64,000 nt of DNA. It comes from Salipiger bermudensis (GTDB lineage Bacteria; Pseudomonadota; Alphaproteobacteria; Rhodobacterales; Rhodobacteraceae). The notes below the pieces were generated by a model, which was not told the origin of the DNA, searched no databases, and saw only the letters and a list, made by a program, of their open reading frames with translations. The stretch covers positions 62,001 through 126,000 of the forward strand of contig NZ_JAIUZY010000008.1 in NCBI RefSeq assembly GCF_020171625.1, written 5' to 3'. The first letter of the stretch is position 1; each line of letters opens with the position of its first letter. Position numbers and translations under genes: made by a program. Positions 8,442 through 16,121 of this stretch are shown in pieces.

Positions 8442-9245
8442 GTGACCAACGCCATGCCCCAGCCCGCCGAACCACCGGTGATCTCCGCCAAGGCACTCAA
8501 CCTGATCTTCCAGACCAATGACGGGCCGGTGCACGCGCTGCGCGACGTGGACCTCGAGGTCGGGAAGGGCGATTTCGTCTCCTTCATCGGTCCCTCGGGC
8601 TGCGGCAAGACCACCTTCCTGCGGGTCATGGCCGATCTCGAACAGCCCACCTCCGGCGAGGTGCTGGTCAACGGCGTGAGCCCGGAGGCGGCGCGCAAGG
8701 CCCGTGCCTATGGCTACGTCTTCCAGGCGGCGGGGCTCTACCCGTGGCGCACCATCGGCGGCAACATCCGCCTGCCGCTCGAGATCATGGGCTATGACAA
8801 GGCCGCGCAGGCCGAGCGGGTGCGCGAGGTGCTCGAGCTGGTCGAGCTGGCGGGCTTCGAGAAAAAGTACCCTTGGCAGCTTTCAGGCGGGATGCAGCAG
8901 CGCGCCTCGATCGCGCGGGCGCTGGCCTTCGAGGCCGATCTTTTGCTGATGGACGAGCCCTTCGGCGCGCTCGACGAGATCGTGCGAGACCACCTCAACG
9001 AGCAGCTTCTGGCGCTCTGGGCGCGGACGCGAAAGACCATCTGCTTCGTCACCCACTCGATCCCCGAGGCGGTCTATCTCTCGACCAAGATCGTCGTGAT
9101 GTCGCCGCGTCCGGGTCGGATCACCGACGTGATCGAGAGCCCGCTGCCGAAGGAGCGCCCGCTCGACATCCGCGACACGCCGGAGTTCCTCGAGATCGCG
9201 CACCGGGTGCGCGAGGGGCTGCGCGCGGGCCATGCCTATGACTGA
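8442..9245 (+). CDS. ABC transporter ATP-binding protein, NitT/TauT family
   Basis: This is the 267-residue cytoplasmic ATPase of a small-solute importer. It shows Walker A GPSGCGKTT (about 44-52), the signature LSGGMQQRASIARAL (about 147), Walker B LLLMDEPFGALDE and the switch His in CFVTHSIPEA. The GTG start at 8442 has GAGGAA seven bases upstream; an ATG lies four codons in. It begins a run of overlapping genes (ATPase, acetyltransferase, two permeases, binding protein) and sits 195 bases after the hydantoinase gene. Pyrimidines or their derivatives are the inferred cargo. Confidence 0.9.
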   Translation: MTNAMPQPAEPPVISAKALNLIFQTNDGPVHALRDVDLEVGKGDFVSFIGPSGCGKTTFLRVMADLEQPTSGEVLVNGVSPEAARKARAYGYVFQAAGLYPWRTIGGNIRLPLEIMGYDKAAQAERVREVLELVELAGFEKKYPWQLSGGMQQRASIARALAFEADLLLMDEPFGALDEIVRDHLNEQLLALWARTRKTICFVTHSIPEAVYLSTKIVVMSPRPGRITDVIESPLPKERPLDIRDTPEFLEIAHRVREGLRAGHAYD

Positions 9246-9675
9246 GGTCTTCCCCCCGCGCCGCGCCGGTCCCGGGGACGTGCCGGGCATCGCCGCCGTG
9301 CTCAACGGCTGGATCGACGAGACCGACTGGATGCCGCGCCTCTACAGCCCCGACGAGCTCGCAGGCCTCATCGGCGCGGCCCTGCCTGACCGCATCATCT
9401 GGGTCGTGGGCGCGCCGATCGAGGGCTACCTGTCCCTCGACCCCGAGACCGCCAAGATCGGGGCGCTCTACTGTTCGCGCACCGGCGAAGGCTGCGGCAA
9501 GGCGCTGATCGGGGCCGCCAAGGAGGGGCGCGATTTTCTCTGGCTGCACACCCATGTGACGAACACCCGCGCGCAGGCCTTCTACCGCCGCGAGGGCTTT
9601 GTCGCGGTGGGCGGCGAGATCGCGCCCGAGCCGCCCGAGACCGTGCCCGAGCTGCGGATGGAGTGGCACCGATGA
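9238..9675 (+). CDS. GNAT-family N-acetyltransferase
   Basis: A predicted acetyl-CoA dependent acetyltransferase of about 145 residues, substrate unknown. GNAT features are the N-terminal RRAGPGDVPGIAAVLNGW, the central SLDPETAKIGALYC strand, an acetyl-CoA loop close to RTGEGCGKALI and the C-terminal NTRAQAFYRREGFVAVG. The ATG at 9238 overlaps the ATPase stop; another ATG two codons earlier at 9232 is equally possible. Its own stop overlaps the next permease start (ATGA). It is therefore translationally coupled inside an ABC transporter operon, which is unusual; it may modify the imported compound. Confidence 0.85.
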   Translation: MTEVFPPRRAGPGDVPGIAAVLNGWIDETDWMPRLYSPDELAGLIGAALPDRIIWVVGAPIEGYLSLDPETAKIGALYCSRTGEGCGKALIGAAKEGRDFLWLHTHVTNTRAQAFYRREGFVAVGGEIAPEPPETVPELRMEWHR

Positions 9676-10532
9676 GAAACCTGATCCCCGTGCTGACCGT
9701 CGTCGCCGTGATCGTGGCGATCTGGTACGCCGCCGCGGTCTGGCTCAACGCGCAGTGGGTGCTGGACACCGCCGCGCGGCAGGACCGCGAGATTGGCACC
9801 TCCGAGCTGGTGCTCGAGACCTGGAGCCAGGACAAGCCGCGGCTGCCGGCGCCGCATCAGGTGGTGACCGAGCTGTGGGAGACCACGGTGGAAAAGAACA
9901 TCACCTCCAAGCGCAGCCTGGTCTACCATGCCTGGGTCACGCTGAGCGCCACGCTGGCGGGCTTTGCCATGGGCACGGCGCTTGGCGTCGCGCTGGCGGT
10001 GGGCATCGTCTATGTCCGGGTCATGGACATGAGCGTGATGCCGTGGGTGATCGCGAGCCAGACCATCCCCATTCTCGCCATCGCGCCGATGATCATCGTG
10101 GTGCTGAACGCGATGGGGCTGTCGGGGCTGCTGCCCAAGGCGATGATCTCGATGTACCTGTCGTTCTTCCCGGTGGTCGTGGGCATGGTGAAGGGGCTGC
10201 GGGCGCCCTCGCGGATGCAGCTCGACCAGATGCGCACGTGGAATGCCACGCAGGGGCAGGAGTTCCTGCGGCTGCGGCTGCCCTCGTCAATGCCCTATCT
10301 CTTCGCCTCGCTGAAGATCGCCATGGCGGCGAGCCTCGTGGGCGCCATCGTCGGCGAGTTGCCGACCGGGGCCGTGGCGGGGCTTGGCGCCCGGCTTCTG
10401 GCGGGCAGCTACTATGGCCAGACCATTCAGATCTGGTCGGCGCTGTTCATGGCCGCGATCGTGGCCGCCACCATGGTCGGGCTGATCGGGCTGGTGCAGC
10501 GGCTCACGCTCAAGCGGATGGGGATGGCATGA
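9672..10532 (+). CDS. ABC transporter permease, NitT/TauT family (first)
   Basis: A 286-residue inner-membrane permease with an N-terminal transmembrane helix (VLTVVAVIVAIWYAAAVWL), a periplasmic stretch rich in charged residues, and the BPD_transp_1 domain with the EAA-type loop (RMQLDQMRTWNATQGQEFLRLRLPSSMPY) near residues 185-215 that contacts the ATPase. The start at 9672 overlaps the acetyltransferase stop; the stop overlaps the next permease start. It pairs with the second permease to form a heterodimeric channel, as in other two-permease members of the family. Confidence 0.9.
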   Translation: MRNLIPVLTVVAVIVAIWYAAAVWLNAQWVLDTAARQDREIGTSELVLETWSQDKPRLPAPHQVVTELWETTVEKNITSKRSLVYHAWVTLSATLAGFAMGTALGVALAVGIVYVRVMDMSVMPWVIASQTIPILAIAPMIIVVLNAMGLSGLLPKAMISMYLSFFPVVVGMVKGLRAPSRMQLDQMRTWNATQGQEFLRLRLPSSMPYLFASLKIAMAASLVGAIVGELPTGAVAGLGARLLAGSYYGQTIQIWSALFMAAIVAATMVGLIGLVQRLTLKRMGMA

Positions 10533-11368
10533 TGTGGATCCTGCTTGGCCTCGTCGCGTGGATCGCCGGCTCGGCGCTGAACGTCTGGCTCGCGCGGAGG
10601 CCGCGCAGCCGGGCCACCAGCCTCGCCGTGCCGGTGGTCTTCGGCGTCACCATCATCGTCGTCTGGGAGGCGGCGGTGCGCGGCTTCGGCATCTCGCCGG
10701 TGCTGCTGCCGGCGCCCTCGGTGATCGCGGCGCGCATGGCAAGCTCGGGATCGGTGCTGTGGGAGGATTTCGTGCAGACCGTGGTGAAGGGCGCGCTGAC
10801 CGGCTACGTCATGGGCTGCCTTGCGGCCTTCGTCACCGCCATCGTGGTCGATCGCTTCGACTTCCTACGCCGAGGGTTGCTGCCGGTGGGCAATTTCGTC
10901 GCCGCCCTGCCGATCATCGGCACCGCGCCGATCCTCGTCATGTGGTTCGGTTTCGACTGGCAGTCGAAGGCGGCGGTGGTGGTCATCATGGTGTACTTCC
11001 CGATGCTGGTGAACACCGTCGAGGGGCTGCGTGACACCTCGGCGATGCAGCGTGACCTGATGCGGACCTATGCCGCCGGCTACTGGACGACGCTGCTCAA
11101 GCTGCGGCTGCCCGCCGCGATGCCGTTCATCTTCAACGGCCTCAAGATCGCCACGACGCTGGCGCTGATCGGGGCCATCGTGGCCGAGTTCTTCGGCTCG
11201 CCGATCCGGGGCATGGGGTTCCGGATCTCCACCAGCGTCGGGCTGCTGCAGCTCGATCTCGTCTGGGCCGAGATCGTCGTTGCGGCGATCGCGGGATCGG
11301 CCTTCTATGGAGGCATGGCGCTTCTCGAGAAGGCGATCACCTTCTGGCACCCGTCACAGCGGGGCTGA
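10529..11368 (+). CDS. ABC transporter permease, NitT/TauT family (second)
   Basis: A 279-residue permease with about six to seven hydrophobic helices and the EAA-loop region MQRDLMRTYAAGYWTTLLKL near residue 172. The ATG at 10529 overlaps the preceding stop (ATGA); a second ATG follows directly at 10532. It continues the operon and precedes the binding protein gene by 53 bases, an A-rich spacer ending in AAGGAGG. Confidence 0.9.
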   Translation: MMWILLGLVAWIAGSALNVWLARRPRSRATSLAVPVVFGVTIIVVWEAAVRGFGISPVLLPAPSVIAARMASSGSVLWEDFVQTVVKGALTGYVMGCLAAFVTAIVVDRFDFLRRGLLPVGNFVAALPIIGTAPILVMWFGFDWQSKAAVVVIMVYFPMLVNTVEGLRDTSAMQRDLMRTYAAGYWTTLLKLRLPAAMPFIFNGLKIATTLALIGAIVAEFFGSPIRGMGFRISTSVGLLQLDLVWAEIVVAAIAGSAFYGGMALLEKAITFWHPSQRG

Positions 11369-11421
11369 CCAAAAATAACAAAGACCCAACAGGACCAACA
11401 AAGGCCAACAAGGAGGTTACG

Positions 11422-12414
11422 ATGAAATCACTCACCAGACTGGGCACCGCCGCCGCGCTGACGCTGGCCGCCGGCACCGCCCACGCGACCGACGAGCTGT
11501 CGCTGCAGCTCAAATGGGTCACGCAGGCGCAGTTCGCGGGCTACTACGTGGCCGCCGACAAGGGCTTCTACGAGGAGGAAGACCTCGACGTGACGATCAA
11601 GCCGGGCGGCCCCGACATTGCGCCGGTGCAGGTGCTGCTGGGCGGTGGCGCCGATGTCATGGTTGACTGGCTCCCCTCGGCGCTGGCCGCGCGCGAGAAC
11701 GGCGCGCCGATCGTCAACATCGCGCAGCCCTTCAAGTCGTCTGGCCTGATGCTGACCTGTCTCAAGGAACACGGCATCGAGAGCCCCGAGGACTTCCCCG
11801 GCCACACGCTCGGCACGTGGTTCTTCGGCAATGAGCTGCCGCTCTATTCGTGGATGTCCAAGCTCGGCTACGAGACCGACGGCTCCGAGGGCGGTGTGAC
11901 GATCCAGAAGATCAACTTCAACGTCGATCCGCTGCTGCAGAAGCAGGTCGAGTGCGCCACCACCATGACCTACAACGAGTATTGGCAGGTGATCGACGCG
12001 GGCCTCGCACCCGAGGATCTGGTGGTCTTCAAGTACGAGGACGAGGGCATCTCGACGCTCGAGGATGGTCTCTACACCACCGAGGCCAACCTCGAAGACC
12101 CCGAGATGGTCGACAAGCTGACCCGCTTCGTGCGGGCCTCGATGAAGGGCTGGAAATACGCCGAGGAGAACCCGGACGAAGCTGCCGAGATCGTGCTTGA
12201 GAACGATGCCACCGGCGCCCAGACCGAGGAGCACCAGAAGCGGATGATGGGCGAGGTTGCCAAGCTCACCGCCGGTTCGAACGGCGCGCTGGACCCGGCG
12301 GATTTCGAGCGTACCGTGGAGGTGCTGCTCTCGGCCGGCGCAGAGCCGGTGATCACCGAGAACCCGGGCGACGCCGCGTGGACCCACGCGATCACCGACG
12401 AGGCGCTGCAGTAA
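11422..12414 (+). CDS. ABC transporter substrate-binding protein, NMT1/THI5-like
   Basis: A 330-residue periplasmic binding protein with a clear signal peptide (about 22 residues, ending GTAHA). The mature part starts LSLQLKWVTQAQFAGYYVAA, typical of the NMT1/THI5 (ThiY-like) fold that binds pyrimidine-type or other small heterocycles, and has GADVMVDWLPSALAAR near 72. A strong SD AAGGAGG precedes the ATG. It is the last gene of the importer operon, with a terminator behind it. In this setting a uracil, thymine or hydantoin-like ligand is the best guess; the fold alone does not decide. Confidence 0.88.
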   Translation: MKSLTRLGTAAALTLAAGTAHATDELSLQLKWVTQAQFAGYYVAADKGFYEEEDLDVTIKPGGPDIAPVQVLLGGGADVMVDWLPSALAARENGAPIVNIAQPFKSSGLMLTCLKEHGIESPEDFPGHTLGTWFFGNELPLYSWMSKLGYETDGSEGGVTIQKINFNVDPLLQKQVECATTMTYNEYWQVIDAGLAPEDLVVFKYEDEGISTLEDGLYTTEANLEDPEMVDKLTRFVRASMKGWKYAEENPDEAAEIVLENDATGAQTEEHQKRMMGEVAKLTAGSNGALDPADFERTVEVLLSAGAEPVITENPGDAAWTHAITDEALQ

Positions 12415-12437
12415 GCCCCGGACCGGATCGCACCTTC

Positions 12438-12466
12438 GAGAGCGCGTCTTCGGGCGCGCTCTTTTG
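12438..12466 (+). terminator. Intrinsic terminator of the pyrimidine/ABC operon
   Basis: A GAGCGCG/CGCGCTC stem with a TCTTCGGG loop and a TTTT tail, 24 bases after the binding-protein stop. Confidence 0.8.
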
Positions 12467-12730
12467 CGTTCGCGGCAATCCGATTCGCTTAACTGGCTGA
12501 CCGGGACCGGTCTGCGGGCTTTGCAGAGCGGCTCTGTCGCTGATCGCCATGCCACGACGAAAAAGGGTGGCCGTGGCGACCAGCCTCACTCAACTCAAAT
12601 GACTTGCAGGCATGACCGGGGCGCACCGATCTTCTGGGGGCAGGTCTGGTGGCGCGCAGGCAGCCTTCTGGAATGGCCCGAGTCCTAAGCCGTGCCTGTG
12701 ACAGCCGCGTGACGCCCCCGCGAAACCCGC
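12467..12730. other. Intergenic stretch without a recognisable gene
   Basis: Between the terminator and the next gene I see no convincing coding frame, since third-position GC is low in all frames. There is a loose inverted repeat GCCACG...CGTGGC around 12549-12575 and an AGAGC-GG-CTCT mini-hairpin near 12526. No promoter or known binding site can be named. Confidence 0.5.
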
Positions 12731-13093
12731 CTAGCGGGCGATCAATGCCAGCAGGTCGCGGGTTCGGAACGGGCGGTGCAGCACCTCGAACCCGTCCGCC
12801 TCGCCGTGCAGCTCGGCCTCGTGCCCCATCAGAACGATGCGGGCGCCGAGGTCGCGCAGCTTCTGCCCGAGGGGCGACGAGACCGCCTCCTTCGGGCTGA
12901 GCGACACCACCGCGATCTTCGGAGCCGGACCCTCCTCCAGCAACGCGAGCGCAGCTTCCCGGTCCGGCGCCGTGATCACTACGGCGTCGGGATGCGCGTC
13001 GCGCAGGATCGTCGAGATGTCGATGCCGACAAGCTGGTCGGTGACCGCGACGAAAAACGAGGGGGCTGGCAGGGTGCCGGTGGGAATGTTCAT
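12731..13093 (-). CDS. Degenerate response-regulator receiver-like protein
   Basis: A 120-residue protein with the alternating strand-helix pattern of a CheY-like receiver: SFFVAVTDQLVG, DAVVITAPDREAALALL, KIAVVSLSPKEA, ARIVLMGHE and VLHRPFRTRDLLALI. The residue where the phospho-accepting Asp is expected (after IAVV) is Ser, and the usual switch Lys of the KPF motif is Arg (HRPF), so phosphorylation in the normal way is unlikely. It is divergent from the Crp/Fnr gene with 92 bases between starts. A role as a protein-interaction module is inferred only. Confidence 0.75.
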   Translation of the reverse strand: MNIPTGTLPAPSFFVAVTDQLVGIDISTILRDAHPDAVVITAPDREAALALLEEGPAPKIAVVSLSPKEAVSSPLGQKLRDLGARIVLMGHEAELHGEADGFEVLHRPFRTRDLLALIAR

Positions 13094-13185
13094 GTCATCC
13101 TTTGGGGGGTCCAGTTGTCCCGTCTATGGAACAAAGCGGAGCGTCGTGCATTAAACTGCGACATACTGAACCCGCGAGTTGCCCG

Positions 13186-13920
13186 ATGAAAATGATTTCC
13201 TGCCGCAACTGCCCTCTTCAGGATTGCGGGCCGTTTCTTCCGCATACCGAAGAGGAAATGGAATTCCTTGAAGGGTTCAAGGCCGGTGAGATGGCCGTCG
13301 CGGCGGGTACGCAGATCCTCATGGAGGGGGCAAAGACGCCACAGCTTTTCACCGTGCTCGACGGGATGGGGCTACGTGAAAAGACGCTTGAGGACGGGCG
13401 CCGGCAGGTCATCAACTTCGTCCTGCCCGGCGATTTCATCGGCCTTCAGGCCGGCATCATGAATGAGATGAGCCACTCGGTCGAGGCGGTAACGCCGATG
13501 CGCTGCTGCGTGTTCCGCCGCGAGGATCTTTGGCTGCTCTACCGCAACCGCCCGGAACTGGCTTTCGACCTGACATGGATCGCCGCCGCAGAGGAGTATT
13601 TCCTTGGCGAGACGGTGGCGACGCTGGGCCAGCGCGACGGTACAGAGCGCATCGCCTGGGCGCTGGTCAAGCTCTTCGTGCGACTGCGGGGGCTGGGGCT
13701 CGAGAGCGAGCCCGGAATCGTGCCGCTGCCTTACCGCCAGCAGGACCTCGCGGATGCGCTCGGCCTGTCGCTGGTACATACCAACAAGACGCTGTCGCGC
13801 CTGCGGACCAAGAACGTGGTGGATTGGTCGGAGGGCAAACTCCGCGTGCCCGACCTCGAGGCACTGGCCGATCTGGCGATGACCGAGGTCGAGGCGCTGC
13901 CGCGCCGCCCGTTCCTGTAA
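13186..13920 (+). CDS. Crp/Fnr-family transcriptional regulator with an N-terminal three-cysteine motif
   Basis: The 244-residue product has an N-terminal CRNCPLQDC motif (Cys 5, 8, 13), a cNMP-binding/sensor beta-barrel (GEMAVAAGTQILMEGAKTP and VINFVLPGDFIGLQAG), a further Cys pair in TPMRCCVFRRED and a C-terminal winged HTH (YRQQDLADALGLSLVHTNKTLSRLR). The start at 13186 is chosen because the 60 bases upstream, though open from 13126, have AT-rich third positions unlike the gene. E. coli FNR uses Cys 20, 23, 29 plus a distal Cys to hold an oxygen-sensitive [4Fe-4S] cluster; the spacing here (C-x2-C-x4-C) is close but not the same. Confidence 0.88.
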   Translation: MKMISCRNCPLQDCGPFLPHTEEEMEFLEGFKAGEMAVAAGTQILMEGAKTPQLFTVLDGMGLREKTLEDGRRQVINFVLPGDFIGLQAGIMNEMSHSVEAVTPMRCCVFRREDLWLLYRNRPELAFDLTWIAAAEEYFLGETVATLGQRDGTERIAWALVKLFVRLRGLGLESEPGIVPLPYRQQDLADALGLSLVHTNKTLSRLRTKNVVDWSEGKLRVPDLEALADLAMTEVEALPRRPFL

Positions 13921-13934
13921 GCGGCGCCAGACGG

Positions 13935-14957
13935 TCAGCGGCGCAGCGTGTCGCCGTAGCTGATCTTGGGCGTCATTTCGATGATCTTATCGAACGCTGC
14001 GGTCGGATCGTTGACCCGCGTCGCAATGACCTCCGCCGCCTTCCTGCCGATCTCGGCCCGGCAGGCATCCATGGTGGCAAGCTTGCGCGGCAGGCCCTGC
14101 AGCAGCTCGACCCCGTTGAAGCCGGCAAGACCGATCTCGCTGGGAATGTCGCGCCCCTGCTCAAGCAGGTAGAGCAGACCGCCGGCGCCAATCATGTCGT
14201 TCGAATAGTAGAGGAAATCCAGTTCCGGCTCGCGCTCCAGAATGGCCTGCGTCATCTCGCGCCCCTTGGCCAGCGCCGAGCCGCCGGAATAGAACTCCTG
14301 CTCGACCACCTCGACGCCGCCCTTGGCGAGCGCCTCGGTAAAGCCCTCGAAGCGTTTGCGCGCGCGGTAATCGAGCGGCATCTTGGTGCCGAGGAAGCCG
14401 ATCTTCTGATAGCCCGCCCGCAGGATCGCCTTGGCCATTTCGCGCCCGGCGCGCCGGTGCGAGATACCGACCGCGGTGTCGATCGGGTTGCCGTCGGTGT
14501 CCATGATCTCGACCACCGGGATGCCGCTGGCCTGCATCATCGCCTTCGAGGCCTCGGTGTGCTCGATGCCGGCGATGATCACCCCCGAGGGGCGCCATGA
14601 CAGCATCTCGTAGAGCACGCGCTCTTCCTTCTCCGGCTCGTAATCGGTGACGCCGACCACCGGCTGCAGCTCGGTATCCTCGAGCACCGCCGAAATCCCG
14701 GCCATCACCTCGGGGAACACCATGTTGCGCATCGAGGGGATGATGACGGCGACGAGGTTGACCCGCTGGCTGGCCAGCGCCCCGGCGATCTTGTTGGGCA
14801 CGTAGCCGAGCGTCTTGGCCGCTTCGAGCACCTTGACGCGGGTGGCCTCGGACACATCGCCGCGATTTCGCAGGACGCGGCTGACGGTCATCTCGGAAAC
14901 GCCGGAGGCCTCGGACACATCTCGCAGGGTGAGAGGGCGGGTATCATCATTTGCCAC
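13935..14957 (-). CDS. LacI-family transcriptional regulator (GntR-like)
   Basis: A 340-residue repressor with the N-terminal LacI helix-turn-helix (LTLRDVSEASGVSEMTVSRVL, written here as LTLRDVSEASGVSEMTVSRV, residues 9-28), hinge YVPNKIAGALASQR and a periplasmic-binding-like effector domain. The pattern is like the gluconate repressor GntR. The GTG start at 14957 has GGAGG eight bases upstream. A short palindrome CGAT-GTT-ATCG at 14990-15000 just upstream is a possible autoregulatory half-site. No sugar-acid genes adjoin it, so the regulon is not visible. Confidence 0.9.
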   Translation of the reverse strand: MANDDTRPLTLRDVSEASGVSEMTVSRVLRNRGDVSEATRVKVLEAAKTLGYVPNKIAGALASQRVNLVAVIIPSMRNMVFPEVMAGISAVLEDTELQPVVGVTDYEPEKEERVLYEMLSWRPSGVIIAGIEHTEASKAMMQASGIPVVEIMDTDGNPIDTAVGISHRRAGREMAKAILRAGYQKIGFLGTKMPLDYRARKRFEGFTEALAKGGVEVVEQEFYSGGSALAKGREMTQAILEREPELDFLYYSNDMIGAGGLLYLLEQGRDIPSEIGLAGFNGVELLQGLPRKLATMDACRAEIGRKAAEVIATRVNDPTAAFDKIIEMTPKISYGDTLRR

Positions 14958-15094
14958 GGAAATGGCCTCCTAAACGCATTAATTGTCTGCGATGTTATCG
15001 TTTCTTCTGGGACAGGCAAGACGCGCGTGCCGGGTGTGCAAATTTCGCGCAGGTGGATGACAAAGCCAGCGGCAGGCGATAATGGGGGGCCAGC

Positions 15095-15171
15095 GGTCCC
15101 GTGGCTCAACTGGATAGAGCAGCCCCCTCCTAAGGGGCAGGTTGCAGGTTCGAATCCTGCCGGGATCGCCA
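15095..15171 (+). tRNA. tRNA-Arg (anticodon CCU)
   Basis: The cloverleaf folds by eye: acceptor GGTCCCG/CGGGATC with one G-U pair, D-stem GCTC/GAGC, anticodon stem GCCCC/GGGGC with loop CTCCTAA (anticodon CCT at 15129-15131), T-stem GCAGG/CCTGC with loop TTCGAAT, discriminator G and an encoded CCA at 15169-15171. It decodes AGG, a rare codon in such high-GC genomes. Confidence 0.95.
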
Positions 15172-15303
15172 GCGGCCTATTGAGCGCGCCAAATCCCCCC
15201 GGACAGACCCAGCCCAAGACCGGTCGGCGGCACAGAACGTGCCGCTTGCAAGCCCGCTGTCGCCGTTCAATGAAGGGGCGAGTGCAAACCGAAAGGGGCC
15301 GAT

Positions 15304-15990
15304 GTGCTGATCCGGGAAGGCAACGAGCGCAACCAGAGCATCGATCTGCGCCTTGCGGCGATGCTCTCGCTGGTGGCCGGTGCGCTGAACGCCGCCGGCT
15401 TCGAGCTGGCGGGGCTGTTCTCGGCCAACATGACCGGCAACATCTCGGCGATGGCGGACAACCTTGCCAAGGGCGGCTGGGGGGCGGCTCTGCTGTTCGG
15501 GCTGATCGTCGTCGTGTTCATCTTCGGGGCGCTGATCGCGGGATTGCTGATCGAGGCCGGGCGGCAGCGGGGAAAGCGCCGGATCTACGCGGCGGTGGTT
15601 GCGCTCGAGGCGGGTCTGCTGATCCTCACCGGCCTTGCCGCCCTCGCGGGCCTGACCGGCGCGGACGGGGTCGAGGTCATCTGCCTGCTGGCGGTGGCGC
15701 TCGGGATGCAGAACGCCGTGAGCACGCGGATCTCGCGGGCGCGGGTGCGCACCACGCATGTGTCGGGGATGGCGACGGATATCGGCCTGTCGCTGGCGGG
15801 CCTGTGGCTGCGCAGCGCCGAGAGCGCGCGATATCGCGGGCTGCTGGCACTGCATGTCACCACGATCCTCGCGTTTCTCGGGGGCGGCGTGCTGGGCGTC
15901 GTGCTGCATCGCATCGCGGGGCCGGTGACCTTCCTGTGCTGCGGCCTCCTTCTGGCGCTGATCGCGCTGCCCGAGGTGTTCCGGCGGTAG
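15304..15990 (+). CDS. DUF1275 (YoaK-family) membrane protein
   Basis: A 228-residue integral membrane protein with about six hydrophobic helices. Family marks are the N-terminal LSLVAGALNAAGFELAGLFSANMTGN region and the central ALGMQNAVSTRISRARVRTTHVSGM segment, abbreviated here to LGMQNAVSTR and THVSGM. DUF1275 proteins have no firmly established function. The start is a GTG at 15304 after an AAAGGGG stretch. It follows the tRNA by 132 bases and stands alone. Confidence 0.88.
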   Translation: MLIREGNERNQSIDLRLAAMLSLVAGALNAAGFELAGLFSANMTGNISAMADNLAKGGWGAALLFGLIVVVFIFGALIAGLLIEAGRQRGKRRIYAAVVALEAGLLILTGLAALAGLTGADGVEVICLLAVALGMQNAVSTRISRARVRTTHVSGMATDIGLSLAGLWLRSAESARYRGLLALHVTTILAFLGGGVLGVVLHRIAGPVTFLCCGLLLALIALPEVFRR

Positions 15991-16121
15991 CGGGCACACG
16001 ATTCCGGTCAACCATGCGCCGGTGCCTCTGCTGTTGTCCGCCGATTGCTGCGAGCCGCCTTGTGGTCACGCCGCCGACACGACACAGTGAGCGCAAAGAC
16101 AACACAGGGAGGAGCAGTCCC

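Noticed and set aside
6261-8534. 757-codon open frame opposite the hydantoinase gene
   Set aside because: It is rich in His/Arg/Gly as expected from the reverse of GC-rich codons, crosses two genes and shows no domain.
12464-12688. 74-codon plus-strand frame after the importer terminator
   Set aside because: Third-position GC is low, there is no SD, and it begins inside the terminator tail.
13126-13185. Longer N-terminus of the Crp/Fnr regulator
   Set aside because: The added 20 codons have AT-rich third positions unlike the gene and no SD; they look like promoter DNA.
15095-15303. tRNA-Arg as an integration site of a genomic island
   Set aside because: No integrase gene and no second copy of the tRNA 3' end are seen, and the following genes have normal composition.
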